In this document: positions 35,957 through 44,902 of the stretch, piece by piece
Numbering within the stretch: position 1 is the first letter of the stretch
Layout of the letters: each line of letters opens with the position of its first letter
DNA from: Corynebacterium pollutisoli
GTDB lineage: Bacteria > Actinomycetota > Actinomycetes > Mycobacteriales > Mycobacteriaceae
Direction of reading: 5' to 3'
Assembly: GCF_900177745.1 (NCBI RefSeq)
Contig: NZ_FXAR01000002.1
Location: 62,001 to 126,000, forward strand
Length of the DNA stretch: 64,000 bases
Notes under the pieces: generated by a model
Databases searched by the model: none
What the model was told of the DNA's origin: nothing
What the model saw: the letters and a program-made list of their open reading frames with translations, nothing else
Position numbers and translations under genes: made by a program

Positions 35957-36862
35957 TCAGCGCCACACCAGCGGTTCGCGCGGCAGATCCGCCGGATCGA
36001 AGACGTCGCGGAGCTTCTGCAGGGTGTTCACGCCCGGGTACCCCATGGAGGCGGCGAGCTTCTCGACAATGCGGTGGACCGGGTCGTCGAGAAGCATCTC
36101 GCGCAGCGTCACGGCACCGTCGCGCTTCGCGAGACGCTGTCCCTGCTCGTTGACGACGAGCGGCACGTGGGCGTACTCCGGCAGATCAATGCCGAGCAGC
36201 GTCGCCAGGTAGGCCTGGCGCGGGGTGGACGAGAGCAGGTCGTCGCCGCGGACCACCTGGTCGATGCCCTGATAACCGTCGTCGACGACGACCGCCAGGT
36301 TGTACGCCCAGTCGGGTGCCTGGCCGCCGCGCCGCAGCACGAAGTCATCGACCTCGGTGGTGTACGAACCGTGGTAGCGGTCCTCGACGGTGAACTCGTC
36401 GACGTCCGCCCGCAGGCGCAGCGCCGGGGTCCGGCCCTGCGCGGCGAGCTCCTGCCGCTTCACCTCCCGCTCCGCATCCGACAGATCCCGGCACGTGCCC
36501 GGGTAGGAACCGGCAGGCGTGTGCGGGGCGCGGGCCGAATCCTGGATGTCCTTGCGCGAGCAGTAGCACTCGTAGACCAGACCGCGGGCGCCGAGCATGT
36601 CCAGCGCCCGCTGGTACGCGGGGAACCGCTCCGACTGGTACAGGATGTCCCCGTCGAAGGTGAGGCCGAGCGTGAGCAGATCGTCGATCTGCCGGTGCGC
36701 CGAGTCGATCGTCGAACGCTGCGTGTCGATGTCCTCCACCCGCAGCAGGAACTTCCGGCCCGTGTGCCGGGCGAAGAGCCAGGCGATCAGGCCGGTGCGG
36801 AGATTGCCGAAGTGCAGGTCTCCGGAAGGCGACGGGGCGTAACGGCCGGCATGCTCAGTCAT
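35957..36862 (-). CDS. gluQ: Glutamyl-Q tRNA(Asp) synthetase
   Basis: A 301-residue truncated GluRS paralogue that attaches glutamate to the queuosine base of tRNA-Asp instead of charging a tRNA end. It has the HIGH-like [11 protein letters not shown], the zinc Cys set ([10 protein letters not shown] ... PGTCRDL) and the KMSKS-like RLAKRDGA, and lacks the anticodon-binding domain. TACTCT (36874-36869) lies 6 nt upstream of the ATG. Its divergent neighbour encodes a queuosine-precursor transporter and tgt is 1.5 kb away, together forming a queuosine-salvage group. Confidence 0.93.
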   Translation of the reverse strand: MTEHAGRYAPSPSGDLHFGNLRTGLIAWLFARHTGRKFLLRVEDIDTQRSTIDSAHRQIDDLLTLGLTFDGDILYQSERFPAYQRALDMLGARGLVYECYCSRKDIQDSARAPHTPAGSYPGTCRDLSDAEREVKRQELAAQGRTPALRLRADVDEFTVEDRYHGSYTTEVDDFVLRRGGQAPDWAYNLAVVVDDGYQGIDQVVRGDDLLSSTPRQAYLATLLGIDLPEYAHVPLVVNEQGQRLAKRDGAVTLREMLLDDPVHRIVEKLAASMGYPGVNTLQKLRDVFDPADLPREPLVWR

Positions 36863-36931
36863 GATTCCAGAGTAGCGGGAATGACGGAACCCGCCCACGC
36901 TCTGCAGCAGCGGTGTGGGATCATCCTTGTC

Positions 36932-37615
36932 GTGACCAACACCGATCCCGCACCTGGGCAGGGGATGACCACGACCCGGTTCATCCCCCTGCAGCGCAGC
37001 TACTACCCGATCATCGTGGCGTTCTTCGTCGCGGTGTTCCTCATCTCCAACATCCTGGCGACGAAGGGCGTGGCCATCGGCCCGCTCATCACCGACGGCG
37101 CCTTCTTCCTCTTCCCGCTGGCCTACGTCCTCGGCGACGTCCTGGCCGAGTGCTACGGCTTCCGGGCGGCCCGGCGCGCCATCTTCACCGGTTTCGCGGT
37201 GACCCTGCTGGCGGTGGTGTCGTTCTACGTGGCGATCTGGCTGCCGCCGGCGGACTTCTACGGCTCGCAGGACGAGTTCGCGCACATCCTGGGCCTCGTG
37301 CCGCAGATCGTGCTGGCCTCACTGACGGGGTACGTCGTGGGACAGCTGCTCAACTCGTGGGTGCTGGTGAAGATCAAGCAGCGCACCGGCGAGAAGTCGC
37401 TGTGGGCGCGCCTCATCGGCTCGACGGTGGTGGGTGAGTTCGGCGACACCCTGCTGTTCTGCCTCATCGCGGCCCCGGTGATCGGGATTGCGACGGTCGC
37501 CGACCTCATCAACTACGTGGTCGTGGGTTTCCTGTGGAAGACGCTCATCGAGGTGGCGCTACTGCCGCTGACCTACGCGGCGATCGCGTGGGTGAAGAAG
37601 CGGGAAGGCTACTGA
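36932..37615 (+). CDS. yhhQ: Queuosine-precursor transporter (YhhQ/VUT family)
   Basis: A 227-residue membrane protein with six helices. Family signatures are [42 protein letters not shown] and [17 protein letters not shown]. YhhQ-type proteins import preQ0, preQ1 or queuine. GTG 36932 gives a 10-residue longer N-terminus than ATG 36965; either is possible. It is divergent from gluQ (about 70 bp) and upstream of tgt. No de novo queuosine genes are seen in the window, so import would be the source. Confidence 0.9.
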   Translation: MTNTDPAPGQGMTTTRFIPLQRSYYPIIVAFFVAVFLISNILATKGVAIGPLITDGAFFLFPLAYVLGDVLAECYGFRAARRAIFTGFAVTLLAVVSFYVAIWLPPADFYGSQDEFAHILGLVPQIVLASLTGYVVGQLLNSWVLVKIKQRTGEKSLWARLIGSTVVGEFGDTLLFCLIAAPVIGIATVADLINYVVVGFLWKTLIEVALLPLTYAAIAWVKKREGY

Positions 37616-37621
37616 GTTCAC

Positions 37622-37659
37622 CGCATATTAATGTGCAGTTGACGGCACTTTAATATGCG
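37622..37659. repeat. AT-rich palindrome at the ABC-gene truncation point
   Basis: Arms CGCATATTAATGTGC and GCACTTTAATATGCG pair at 14 of 15 positions around an 8-nt loop. It is strikingly AT-rich for this genome and lies 6 nt after the yhhQ stop and 13 nt before the first in-frame codon of the truncated ABC gene. It could terminate yhhQ or mark a deletion or insertion scar. Confidence 0.7.
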
Positions 37660-37672
37660 TGGGGAAAGGTGA

Positions 37673-38374
37673 CGCGGGTACGAGTCCGTTCACGGCCAGC
37701 TCTCCGGCGGCCAGCAGCAGCGCGTCGCCCTGGCCCGCGCCATGGTCACCCGCCCCCAGGTCATGCTTTTCGACGAACCGTTGTCCAACCTCGACGCCAC
37801 CCTCCGCGAGCGCATGCGCCTGCGCATCCGCCAGCTGCAGCGCGAGCTCGGGGCCACCGCCGTCTACGTCACCCACGACCAGTCCGAGGCGATGGCGATG
37901 AGGGACCTCGTCGTCGTCATGAACGCCGGGCGCATCGAGCAGGTGGCCTCCCCCTCCGAGCTCTACCGCCGCCCCGCCACCCGTTTCGTCGCCGGCTTCG
38001 TCGGCCGCGCCAACCTCATCGACGTCGACGACGCCTGCGTGGAGGAGGACGGGGCGCGCATCACCGCCTTCGGGCAGGGGATCACCGTCCCCGCGCACCC
38101 CGACCTCGCGGACGGCCACGCCCCGGCGGTGCTGCTCATCCGCCCCGAGGCCCTGCAGCTCACGCCGGTCCAGCCGGACACCCCGGACGCCGGGGATCTG
38201 GCCACCGTCACGGTCTCCGCGTTCATGGGCGAGCGCATCGACTACGAGCTCGACTGGCAGGGTCAGCGGCTGCTGGCCAGCCTGGCCAACCCGGAGGAGT
38301 CCGACGTCCACCCGGAGGGTACACGCGTCCGGCTGTCGACCCCCGGCTCCCGCGCCTGGGCGCTGCCGGCGTAG
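37673..38374 (+). pseudogene. N-terminally truncated ABC transporter ATPase
   Basis: The frame begins right after an in-frame TGA (37670-37672) and reads directly into [23 protein letters not shown] (ABC signature), then [12 protein letters not shown] (Walker B), the THDQSEAM switch His and a C-terminal TOBE-like domain ending normally. About 130 N-terminal residues, including Walker A, are missing, so it cannot bind ATP normally. The remaining part resembles MalK/UgpC/PotA-type sugar or polyamine importers. No permease or binding-protein genes are nearby. An ATG at 37742 could initiate a fragment. Confidence 0.85.
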
Positions 38375-38377
38375 GCA

Positions 38378-39619
38378 CTACTTCTTCTTCGCGTAGTACC
38401 GGCCCATGAACTCCGCACGGTACTCCTCGAAGTACCCTCCCTCGATCGAGGCGCGGACATTGTCCACCAGCCTGATCATGAAGCTCAGATTGTGGATCGT
38501 GCACAGCGTCATCCCGAGGAACTCGTTCGCCTTGAACAGGTGCCGCAGGTAGGCACGGGAGTAGTTCTCCGAGACGTAGCCGCCGAACTCCTCGTCGATA
38601 CCGCGGAAGTCCCGCTTGAACCCGGCGTTGACCAGGTTGAGACGCCCGTCGAGGGTGTACACACCACCCCGGCGCGCCAGGCGGGTCGGGGCGACACAGT
38701 CGAAGGTGTCCGCGCCCGCCTCCACGGCGGTGAAGATGTCGTCCGGCTCGGAGATGCCCAGCAGGTGACGCGGCTTGTCGACGGGCAGTTCATCGCACAC
38801 CCACCCCACGATCGTGCCCAGATTCTCCTTCTCCAGCGCCCCACCGATGCCGTATCCCCCGAAGCCGCGCTGCCCGGCGGCGACGCTGGCGTCGGAAAGC
38901 TCCACGAGATCGCGGGTGGCCTGCCGGCGCAGGTCCTCGTACTGGGCTCCCTGGATGACACCCCACAGCGACTGCAGCGGCCTGCCCTCGCGCAGCGCGG
39001 TCTGGCGGTTGTGCTCGTCGATGCAGCGCGCCGCCCACCGGTGGGTGCGCTCGACGGAGGCCTCCTGGTACGAGCGGGTGTCCATGAGGGTGGTCAGCTC
39101 GTCGAAGGCGAAGATGATGTCCGCGCCGAGCTGGTGCTGGATCTGCATGGAGATCTCCGGCGTGAAGCGGTGGCGGGAACCGTCGATGAAGCTGACGAAG
39201 TCCACGCCCTCCTCGTCGACGCGCGCCATGCTCTTCTTCTCGCGGCCCCAGTCCTGGCCGTCCTTCTGCTCCATGGTGAGCGTCTTCTGGAAGCCGACAC
39301 CCTGGCTCATCACCTGGAAGCCGCCCGAGTCGGTGTAGGTGGGCCCCGACCAGTTCTCGAAGCGCCCCACTCCCCCGGCCTCGTCGACGATGTCGGCGCC
39401 GGGCTGCAGGTAGAGGTGGTAGGCGTTCGACAGGATCGCCTGCGCGCCGGTCTGCTCGATCTGCTCCGGGGTAAGTGTCTTCACCGTGGCCTTCGTGGCG
39501 ACCGGGATGAACGCCGGCGTCTGAATGTCCCCGTGCGGGGTGTGGATCGTGCCGGTGCGCCCGTGGCGGCCGGGCCCGGAGCCGAGTTCGGTCCCGAGCG
39601 TGAATGACAGGTCGGTCAT
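38378..39619 (-). CDS. tgt: tRNA-guanine transglycosylase, atypical
   Basis: A 413-residue TIM-barrel enzyme that swaps guanine 34 of GUN-anticodon tRNAs for a deazaguanine. Present are the TDSGGFQV motif, the FDCVAPTRLARRG nucleophile region (Asp 307) and NYSRAYLRHLFK. Atypical points: the zinc-ligand motif CxCxxC normally just before NYSRAYL reads EEFGGYVSENY (residues 344-352), so all three Cys are absent although His 376 remains; the base-specificity loop reads GYGIGGALEK; and a roughly 20-residue insertion lies at about 112-135. These differ from both the bacterial preQ1 and the eukaryotic queuine enzymes I know. Overlaps the MmpL gene end by 4 bp. Confidence 0.9.
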   Translation of the reverse strand: MTDLSFTLGTELGSGPGRHGRTGTIHTPHGDIQTPAFIPVATKATVKTLTPEQIEQTGAQAILSNAYHLYLQPGADIVDEAGGVGRFENWSGPTYTDSGGFQVMSQGVGFQKTLTMEQKDGQDWGREKKSMARVDEEGVDFVSFIDGSRHRFTPEISMQIQHQLGADIIFAFDELTTLMDTRSYQEASVERTHRWAARCIDEHNRQTALREGRPLQSLWGVIQGAQYEDLRRQATRDLVELSDASVAAGQRGFGGYGIGGALEKENLGTIVGWVCDELPVDKPRHLLGISEPDDIFTAVEAGADTFDCVAPTRLARRGGVYTLDGRLNLVNAGFKRDFRGIDEEFGGYVSENYSRAYLRHLFKANEFLGMTLCTIHNLSFMIRLVDNVRASIEGGYFEEYRAEFMGRYYAKKK

Positions 39620-42099
39620 GGGGTGACCTTCTCCATTTCCTTGCGATGCAGTTGTTCGGCGGCGTGCCGCTCCTCCCACTCCTTCTCCAGGGCGGCGCCC
39701 TCGATGTCCATGCGGGGGATGAGGCGGTTGAGCCAGCGGGGGATCCACCAGGTGGCGTTGCCCATGAGGAACATCGTCGCCGGCACGAGGGCCATGCGGA
39801 CGAAGAAGGCGTCGAAGAACACGCCCACGCCGAGGGCGAAGCCGAAGATCTGGATGAACGGCAGCGGCTGGTCGATGAACGCGATGAACACGGCGATCAT
39901 GATGAGCGCGGCGGCGGTGACGACGCGGGCACCGCGGGTGAAGCCGACGATGGTGGACTCCTCGACGGCGTCGAGCCGGGACACCGCCCGCGGGGTGTCG
40001 GGGTCCGGGTTCTCGTGGGCCTTGACCCGCAGGTTGATGTAATGCTCGCGCATGCGGGTGACCAGAAAGACCTGGTAGTCCATCGCCAGACCGAAGGTGA
40101 CGCCGATGAGGAAGATGGGCATGAAGGAGATGAGCGGCGCCGGGGTGTTCACCAGGTCCCACAGCCCCTCCTGCCACACGAGCACGGTCATGCCGAAGGC
40201 GGCGCCCACGGAGAGCAGGAAGCCGAGGCCGGCGACGAGCGGCACCATGACCGAGCGGAACACGCCGAGCAGCAGGAAGATCGCCAGTCCGACGACGATG
40301 CCCAGGTACAGCGGCATCGCCCCGGAGAGCCGTTCGGTGATGTCCATCTGCACGGCGGTCAGGCCCGTGAGGCCGATGTCGGCGCCCGTGGCGTCGGCGA
40401 TCTGCTCCCCCTGCTCGCGCAGGGCGTGGGAGACCTGGGTCGTGTACTGGTCGTCGGGCCCCGTGAACGGGGTGACCAGGATCTGCGCCGCGTTGGTGTC
40501 CGGGTTCATGCCGATGAGCTGCGCGTGCTGCACGCCGCCGACGTTCTTCAGCTGGCCGACGGTGTACAGGTAGGAGCTGGTCACCGCCGCTTCCCGACGA
40601 TCCACCGGCTCCCCCTCCGCCGCCATCGACTCCTGGGCCTGCACGAGCGGGGCCAGGGCCGGGGCGTCCGGGTTGACGTCGTCCGCGTCGACGATGACGA
40701 GGAAGGGGGCGTTGACGCCCTCGCCGAATCCCTCGGCCATGAGGTCGGCGGACTTGCGCTGCGTGGTGTCCAGGTTGGACGTGGAGTCCGAGGGCAGCGA
40801 GAGCTCCATGTTGAGCACCGGGTAGGACAGGGCACCGAGGGTGAGCACGACGACCGCCATGACCAGGCCCGGGACGCGGCGCACGAAGCGGATCCAGCGG
40901 TTGCCCATGGTCGGCTTCGCGCGGCGGCGCTTCCCGTCGCGGACGTCCTTTTTCAGACGGTTGCCCGCCACACCGGGGACGCGGCCCTTGAACGTGCGGT
41001 CGCCCAGCACGCCGAGGAGAGCCGGGATGAACGTGAGCGCCACGAGCACCGCGACGAACACGGTGAACGCGGCCGACAGGCCCATCGCGGTGAGGAACTC
41101 GATGTTGACGATCGTCAGCGCGGCCAGCGCGATGATGACCGTGGCACCCGCGAAGACGACGGCGGATCCGGCGGTACCCACCGCCATGCCCGCGGCCTCG
41201 TCGGCGGGCATGCGCGTGCGTTCCGCCCGGTAGCGGGAGAGGATGAACAGCGCGTAGTCGATGCCCACGGCCAGGCCGATCATGACGGCCAGCACCGGGG
41301 TGATGTTGTTGAGTTCGACGAAGGCCGTGGCGATCATGATCGTCAGCGCGCCGATGCCCACCCCGATGACGGCGGTGAGCACCGGCAGACCGGCCGCGAT
41401 GAGGGAACCGAAGGTGACGATGAGCACCACGAACGCGATCGCCAGGCCGATGATCTCACTGCTCGTCTTCACCGTGATGGGGTCACCGAAACCGGCGCCG
41501 CCGGCCTCCACGGTGATGCCCTGCTCACGGCCCATGTCCATCGCCTCGTTGACGATGCGCCGGTGCTCGTCCGTGACGTCCATCGACGAGGGCACGTCAA
41601 TGGTGAAGGTGGTGTAGCCGATCCGCCCGTCGTCGGAGAGCATGCGCAGGTTGTACGCGTCATCCCGCGCGGTCTCCTCCGGCAGACCCTGCTCCGTCAT
41701 CATCTCGACGACCCCCTCCTGGAGGGCCGGCGAGACCTCGACGGGGTTGCCGAAGCGTTCCGTGCCGGTGAGGTCCGGCAGGTTGTCCCGGATGTGGGTG
41801 ACCACCGTGTCGATGGCCGCCGAGTTCTCCGGGTCGGCCAGCTGCTCGCCCTCCGGCGCGGCGAACACCACGTTGACGCCCGCCGCGTTGACGGGGTTGC
41901 CGCCCTCGGGGAACTTCTGCACCAGGACCTTCGTCGCCTCGATCGCGGGGGTGCCGCCGATGGAGAACTCGTTGGAGAAGGGCTTCTGGAAGGAGACGGC
42001 GGCACCGGCGACACCGGCCAGCGTCACCAGCCACAGGAGGATGACAATCCACTTGCGGTGAAAGGACCAGCGTCCCAGCTTGAACAGAAATTTAGCCAC
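39616..42099 (-). CDS. MmpL-type RND transporter
   Basis: An 827-residue MMPL-family exporter with two related halves, each a membrane helix, a large extracytoplasmic domain and five more helices. It shows the Asp-Tyr motif of RND proton relays (GIDYALFILSRYR and AMDYQVFLVTRMREHY). In Corynebacterium such proteins (CmpL) move trehalose mycolates or other lipids to the envelope; which one this is cannot be decided by eye. GTG 42099 follows GAGGAAG. Its stop overlaps the tgt start, suggesting co-transcription. Confidence 0.9.
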   Translation of the reverse strand: MAKFLFKLGRWSFHRKWIVILLWLVTLAGVAGAAVSFQKPFSNEFSIGGTPAIEATKVLVQKFPEGGNPVNAAGVNVVFAAPEGEQLADPENSAAIDTVVTHIRDNLPDLTGTERFGNPVEVSPALQEGVVEMMTEQGLPEETARDDAYNLRMLSDDGRIGYTTFTIDVPSSMDVTDEHRRIVNEAMDMGREQGITVEAGGAGFGDPITVKTSSEIIGLAIAFVVLIVTFGSLIAAGLPVLTAVIGVGIGALTIMIATAFVELNNITPVLAVMIGLAVGIDYALFILSRYRAERTRMPADEAAGMAVGTAGSAVVFAGATVIIALAALTIVNIEFLTAMGLSAAFTVFVAVLVALTFIPALLGVLGDRTFKGRVPGVAGNRLKKDVRDGKRRRAKPTMGNRWIRFVRRVPGLVMAVVVLTLGALSYPVLNMELSLPSDSTSNLDTTQRKSADLMAEGFGEGVNAPFLVIVDADDVNPDAPALAPLVQAQESMAAEGEPVDRREAAVTSSYLYTVGQLKNVGGVQHAQLIGMNPDTNAAQILVTPFTGPDDQYTTQVSHALREQGEQIADATGADIGLTGLTAVQMDITERLSGAMPLYLGIVVGLAIFLLLGVFRSVMVPLVAGLGFLLSVGAAFGMTVLVWQEGLWDLVNTPAPLISFMPIFLIGVTFGLAMDYQVFLVTRMREHYINLRVKAHENPDPDTPRAVSRLDAVEESTIVGFTRGARVVTAAALIMIAVFIAFIDQPLPFIQIFGFALGVGVFFDAFFVRMALVPATMFLMGNATWWIPRWLNRLIPRMDIEGAALEKEWEERHAAEQLHRKEMEKVTP

Positions 42100-42168
42100 G
42101 GTAAATGGGCTTCCTCATGTGAGAGACAACCAAACACGGCCAGTCTACCGAGGCACCCCGACATGAAC

Positions 42169-42197
42169 GAAGGCCCCGACCATCGGTCGGGGCCTTC
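42169..42197 (-). terminator. Terminator after tRNA-Ser(CGA)
   Basis: Perfect 13-bp arms GAAGGCCCCGACC and GGTCGGGGCCTTC with a 3-nt loop, 7 nt beyond the tRNA 3' end on the minus strand, followed by GTTCATGTCG. Confidence 0.85.
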
Positions 42198-42203
42198 ACA
42201 CTG

Positions 42204-42291
42204 CGGTGGCGGAGGGATTTGAACCCTCGGTTGGGGGTTACCCAACAATCGCTTTCGAGGCGATCACCTTCGGCCGCTCGGACACGCCACC
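42204..42291 (-). tRNA. tRNA-Ser (anticodon CGA)
   Basis: On the minus strand, GGTGGCG pairs with CGCCACC; anticodon stem ATCGC/GCGAT encloses CTCGAAA (anticodon CGA). A long variable arm (TGGGTAACCCCCA region) and a GGGTTCAAATCCC T-arm are present. CCA is not encoded. Confidence 0.97.
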
Positions 42292-42352
42292 TTGTTCGGG
42301 TCGATGAGACGACCTCGGTCAAGACTAAACGAGCGTGTCGCGGCCTGACAAA

Positions 42353-42562
42353 TTAGCGGTCGCGCTTGGCGTCCTGGGCGGAGCCGAGGATGCGGTCGCC
42401 CGCCTCCTTGACGTCACGACCAGCCTCGCGGGCACCTTCCTTGAAGTCGGCCTTGGTCTGGTCGGCCTTGCCCTCGTGCTCGAGGCGCTCGTTGTCGGTC
42501 ACCTTGCCGGCGCCCTCCTTGATCTTGCCGCCGAGCTTCTCTGCCTTGTCTCCGATGCTCAT
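42353..42562 (-). CDS. CsbD-family stress protein
   Basis: A 69-residue, highly charged helical protein of the CsbD family (MSIGDKAEKLGGKIKEGAGK, then LEHEGKADQTKADFKEGARE). CsbD-like proteins are general-stress proteins of unknown biochemical role. ATG 42562 follows GAAAGGTAATGAC. It lies between tRNA-Ser(CGA) and tadA on the same strand. Confidence 0.88.
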   Translation of the reverse strand: MSIGDKAEKLGGKIKEGAGKVTDNERLEHEGKADQTKADFKEGAREAGRDVKEAGDRILGSAQDAKRDR

Positions 42563-42628
42563 GTCATTACCTTTCGTTGATGTGACGTAGATCCCACTGT
42601 ACCGACGCATGTCGAATGGCGCATAACA

Positions 42629-43105
42629 TTAACGTAAAGATTCGAAGAAGCCCTCCAGCAGCGCAGCACACTCGCCCTCCAGCACCCCGCCCCGCACCTG
42701 CGGACGATGCAGCTGACCGGGGGCACGGACGGCGTCGATAAGCGAGCCGCAGGCGCCCGTCTTCGGCTCCCACGCCCCGAAGATGAGCTCCCCCACCCGC
42801 GCGCCGAGCAGCGCGCCCGCGCACATGGTGCACGGTTCCAGGGTGACCACGAGCGTGCACCCGGTCAAACGCCACGCGTCGCCGTGCTTATCGACGCCCC
42901 GCCGGATCGCCAGCACCTCCGCATGCGCGGTCGGATCGCCGTCGGCCTCCCGCCGATTCGTGGCGACCGCCAACTCACGGCCGTCCGGCCCGTAGAGCAC
43001 CGCCCCCACCGGCACATCCCCGGGCGGCGTCGTGCGGGCCACCTCCAGGGCGCGCCGCATGAGACGCTCCGCGCGTTCCAGACCTTCCTCGCGGGGCAGA
43101 ATCAA
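42629..43105 (-). CDS. tadA: tRNA-specific adenosine deaminase
   Basis: A 158-residue zinc enzyme that converts A34 to inosine in tRNA-Arg(ACG). The catalytic motifs HAEVLAI and PCTMC are intact. Two copies of its substrate, tRNA-Arg(ACG), lie 2 and 6 kb away. The TTG at 43105 overlaps the stop of the upstream partner gene (TTGA), suggesting coupled translation; ATG starts further in (MRRALEVAR) would shorten the first helix. Confidence 0.92.
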   Translation of the reverse strand: MILPREEGLERAERLMRRALEVARTTPPGDVPVGAVLYGPDGRELAVATNRREADGDPTAHAEVLAIRRGVDKHGDAWRLTGCTLVVTLEPCTMCAGALLGARVGELIFGAWEPKTGACGSLIDAVRAPGQLHRPQVRGGVLEGECAALLEGFFESLR

Positions 43106-43599
43106 TCGTCGAGCCCCGCGACGTCGACAAGCTCATCGGCGAAGCCCAGCTCCTCCGCGATGCGGACCAGCTGCTCCGAGGGCCACAGATCATCATCGTC
43201 GGCGATGACCCCCAGCACCTCCTCGCTCAACCCCAGATCCGCGAGCAAGTCGAAATCACCGTCCGCCCACCCGTCGACGTCGTCGAGCTCATCCGGATCG
43301 AGGTCCGGGATCTCCGCGTCGAGCTCCGTGAGGATCTCCGCCGCGAAATCATCGTCGACCGCCATCGTCGCGTCCGAGACCAGCGCCTGCACGCCGTTCG
43401 GGGTGGGGCGGACAATGACGAAATAATCGTCGTCCACGCACAGCAGGGCGAAGGCCGGACCCTCACTACGCAGCGCGAGCACCGCCTTCACCGAGGTGTC
43501 CAGCGAGGAGAAGTCGTCGTCGAAGGCGCGCACCTGCCAGTGGCCGTCCACCCGCGTGGCGGTGACGGCGAAGCTCGGGCCGTACTCCTCGTGTTCCAT
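43102..43599 (-). CDS. tRNA adenosine deaminase-associated protein
   Basis: A 165-residue acidic protein commonly found upstream of tadA in actinobacteria and named for that linkage; its role is not known. It has an N-terminal beta-rich domain (SFAVTATRVDGHWQVRAF) and a very acidic central stretch (ELDAEIPDLDPDELDD). ATG 43599 has TAGTCT (43612-43607) 7 nt upstream, so the mRNA is probably leaderless. It overlaps tadA by four bases. Confidence 0.85.
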   Translation of the reverse strand: MEHEEYGPSFAVTATRVDGHWQVRAFDDDFSSLDTSVKAVLALRSEGPAFALLCVDDDYFVIVRPTPNGVQALVSDATMAVDDDFAAEILTELDAEIPDLDPDELDDVDGWADGDFDLLADLGLSEEVLGVIADDDDLWPSEQLVRIAEELGFADELVDVAGLDD

Positions 43600-43636
43600 A
43601 CCGGTGAGACTAGTCCTGTTGTGGGACACTTGTCAG

Positions 43637-44644
43637 GTGACCTCGACGAACGTTACCCGCTCCATCTGCATCCTCGGCCTGGGCCTGATCGGAGGCTCGC
43701 TCATGCGCGACCTCGCCGCCCGGGGAGTCCACGTCTACGGCTACAACCGCTCCGGCGCCGGCGCCCGCGCCGCCAACGACGCCGGTTTCGACGCCTCCGA
43801 CGACCTCGCCGACACCCTGCGTCGCGCCGAGGAGGACAAGGCCCTCATCGTCATGGCGGCCCCCATGCCCGCCATCCCCGGCATGCTCGACGCCATCGTC
43901 GACCACGCCCCCTCCTGCGGCTTCACCGACGTCGTCTCCGTCAAGGCCGAGGTGTACGCCCTGGTCAAGGAACGCGGCCTCCAGGACCGCTACGTCGGCG
44001 GCCACCCCATGGCCGGCACCGCCGACTCCGGCTGGTCCGCCTCCCAGGAGGGCCTGTTCACCCGCGCCGCCTGGGTGATCACCTACGACCACGCCCCCGA
44101 CGCCTCAGACGAGTGGATCTCCCTGTGGACCGACGTCGTCCGCATGATCCTCGCCGTCGGCGCCGACGCCATCCCCGCCCGCGTCGACCACCACGACGCC
44201 GCCGTCGCCCGTATCTCCCACCTCGTGCACGTCTTCGCCGAGACCCTCGCCATCGTCGGCGACAACGGCGGCGCCCTCGCCCAGTCCCTGGCGGCCGGCA
44301 GCTTCCGCGACTCCACCCGCGTCGCCGGCACCCAGCCCTCCCTCGTGCGCGCCATGTGCGAGACCAACGCCGACGCCGTCGTCGTCGCCCTCGACGAGGC
44401 CCTCGACCTGCTCAACGACGCCCGCGCCTCCCTGGCCAAGCCCCGCCCCGACATCTCGCAGCTCGCCGACTCCGGCTACGCCGCGCGCGTCCGCTTCGAG
44501 GCCCGCCACGGCGCCCGCGGCGAATCCGTCTCCCCCGTGAAGATCTCCTCCCGCCCCCTGCTGCGCCTCCACCCCGGCGCGGCCGGCTGGGTCAGCCAGC
44601 TCGTCCAGGCCGAGTCCCTGGGTGCGCGCATCGACATCTTCTAG
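43637..44644 (+). CDS. tyrA: Prephenate dehydrogenase
   Basis: A 335-residue enzyme for oxidative decarboxylation of prephenate (or arogenate) in tyrosine synthesis. The dinucleotide-binding GLGLIGGSLMRDL and the GGHPMAGTADSGW block (catalytic His) are clear; there is no chorismate-mutase or ACT domain. GTG 43637 lies 6 nt after a GACACT box, so it is probably leaderless. It is divergent from the tadA operon. The corresponding aminotransferase (pat) is 5 kb downstream. Confidence 0.93.
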   Translation: MTSTNVTRSICILGLGLIGGSLMRDLAARGVHVYGYNRSGAGARAANDAGFDASDDLADTLRRAEEDKALIVMAAPMPAIPGMLDAIVDHAPSCGFTDVVSVKAEVYALVKERGLQDRYVGGHPMAGTADSGWSASQEGLFTRAAWVITYDHAPDASDEWISLWTDVVRMILAVGADAIPARVDHHDAAVARISHLVHVFAETLAIVGDNGGALAQSLAAGSFRDSTRVAGTQPSLVRAMCETNADAVVVALDEALDLLNDARASLAKPRPDISQLADSGYAARVRFEARHGARGESVSPVKISSRPLLRLHPGAAGWVSQLVQAESLGARIDIF

Positions 44645-44707
44645 GGGGATCAACACTCGAGTGTGCCCCCGGGTGCCGCGGAACCGGCGTGCATTCGGGG
44701 CATGAAA

Positions 44708-44737
44708 AATCCCGGTTCCTCGCGAGGAACCGGGATT
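44708..44737 (-). terminator. Terminator after first tRNA-Arg(ACG)
   Basis: A perfect 15-bp inverted repeat (AATCCCGGTTCCTCG and complement) continued on the minus strand by a run of five U. It lies 5 nt after the tRNA CCA end. Confidence 0.93.
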
Positions 44738-44742
44738 GACAA

Positions 44743-44818
44743 TGGTGCGCCCGGAGGGATTCGAACCCCCAACCTTCTGATCCGTAGTCAGATGCTCTAT
44801 CCGTTGAGCTACGGGCGC
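44743..44818 (-). tRNA. tRNA-Arg (anticodon ACG), copy 1
   Basis: Acceptor GCGCCCG/CGGGCGC, anticodon stem TCTGA/TCAGA with loop CTACGGA (anticodon ACG, the TadA substrate), GGTTCGAATCC T-arm, CCA encoded. Identical to the copy at 49078-49153. Confidence 0.98.
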
Positions 44819-44902
44819 TTGCTGTCCGGCTGCTGCCGTGCAACGAGATGTAACATTACATGGCAGCAGTCAGAACAGACAAATCGCCAGGTCAGGACCG
44901 TT

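Noticed and set aside
43496-44644. A longer tyrA product beginning at 43496.
   Set aside because: It would start inside the divergent tadA-partner gene; GTG 43637 matches the family N-terminus and the promoter.
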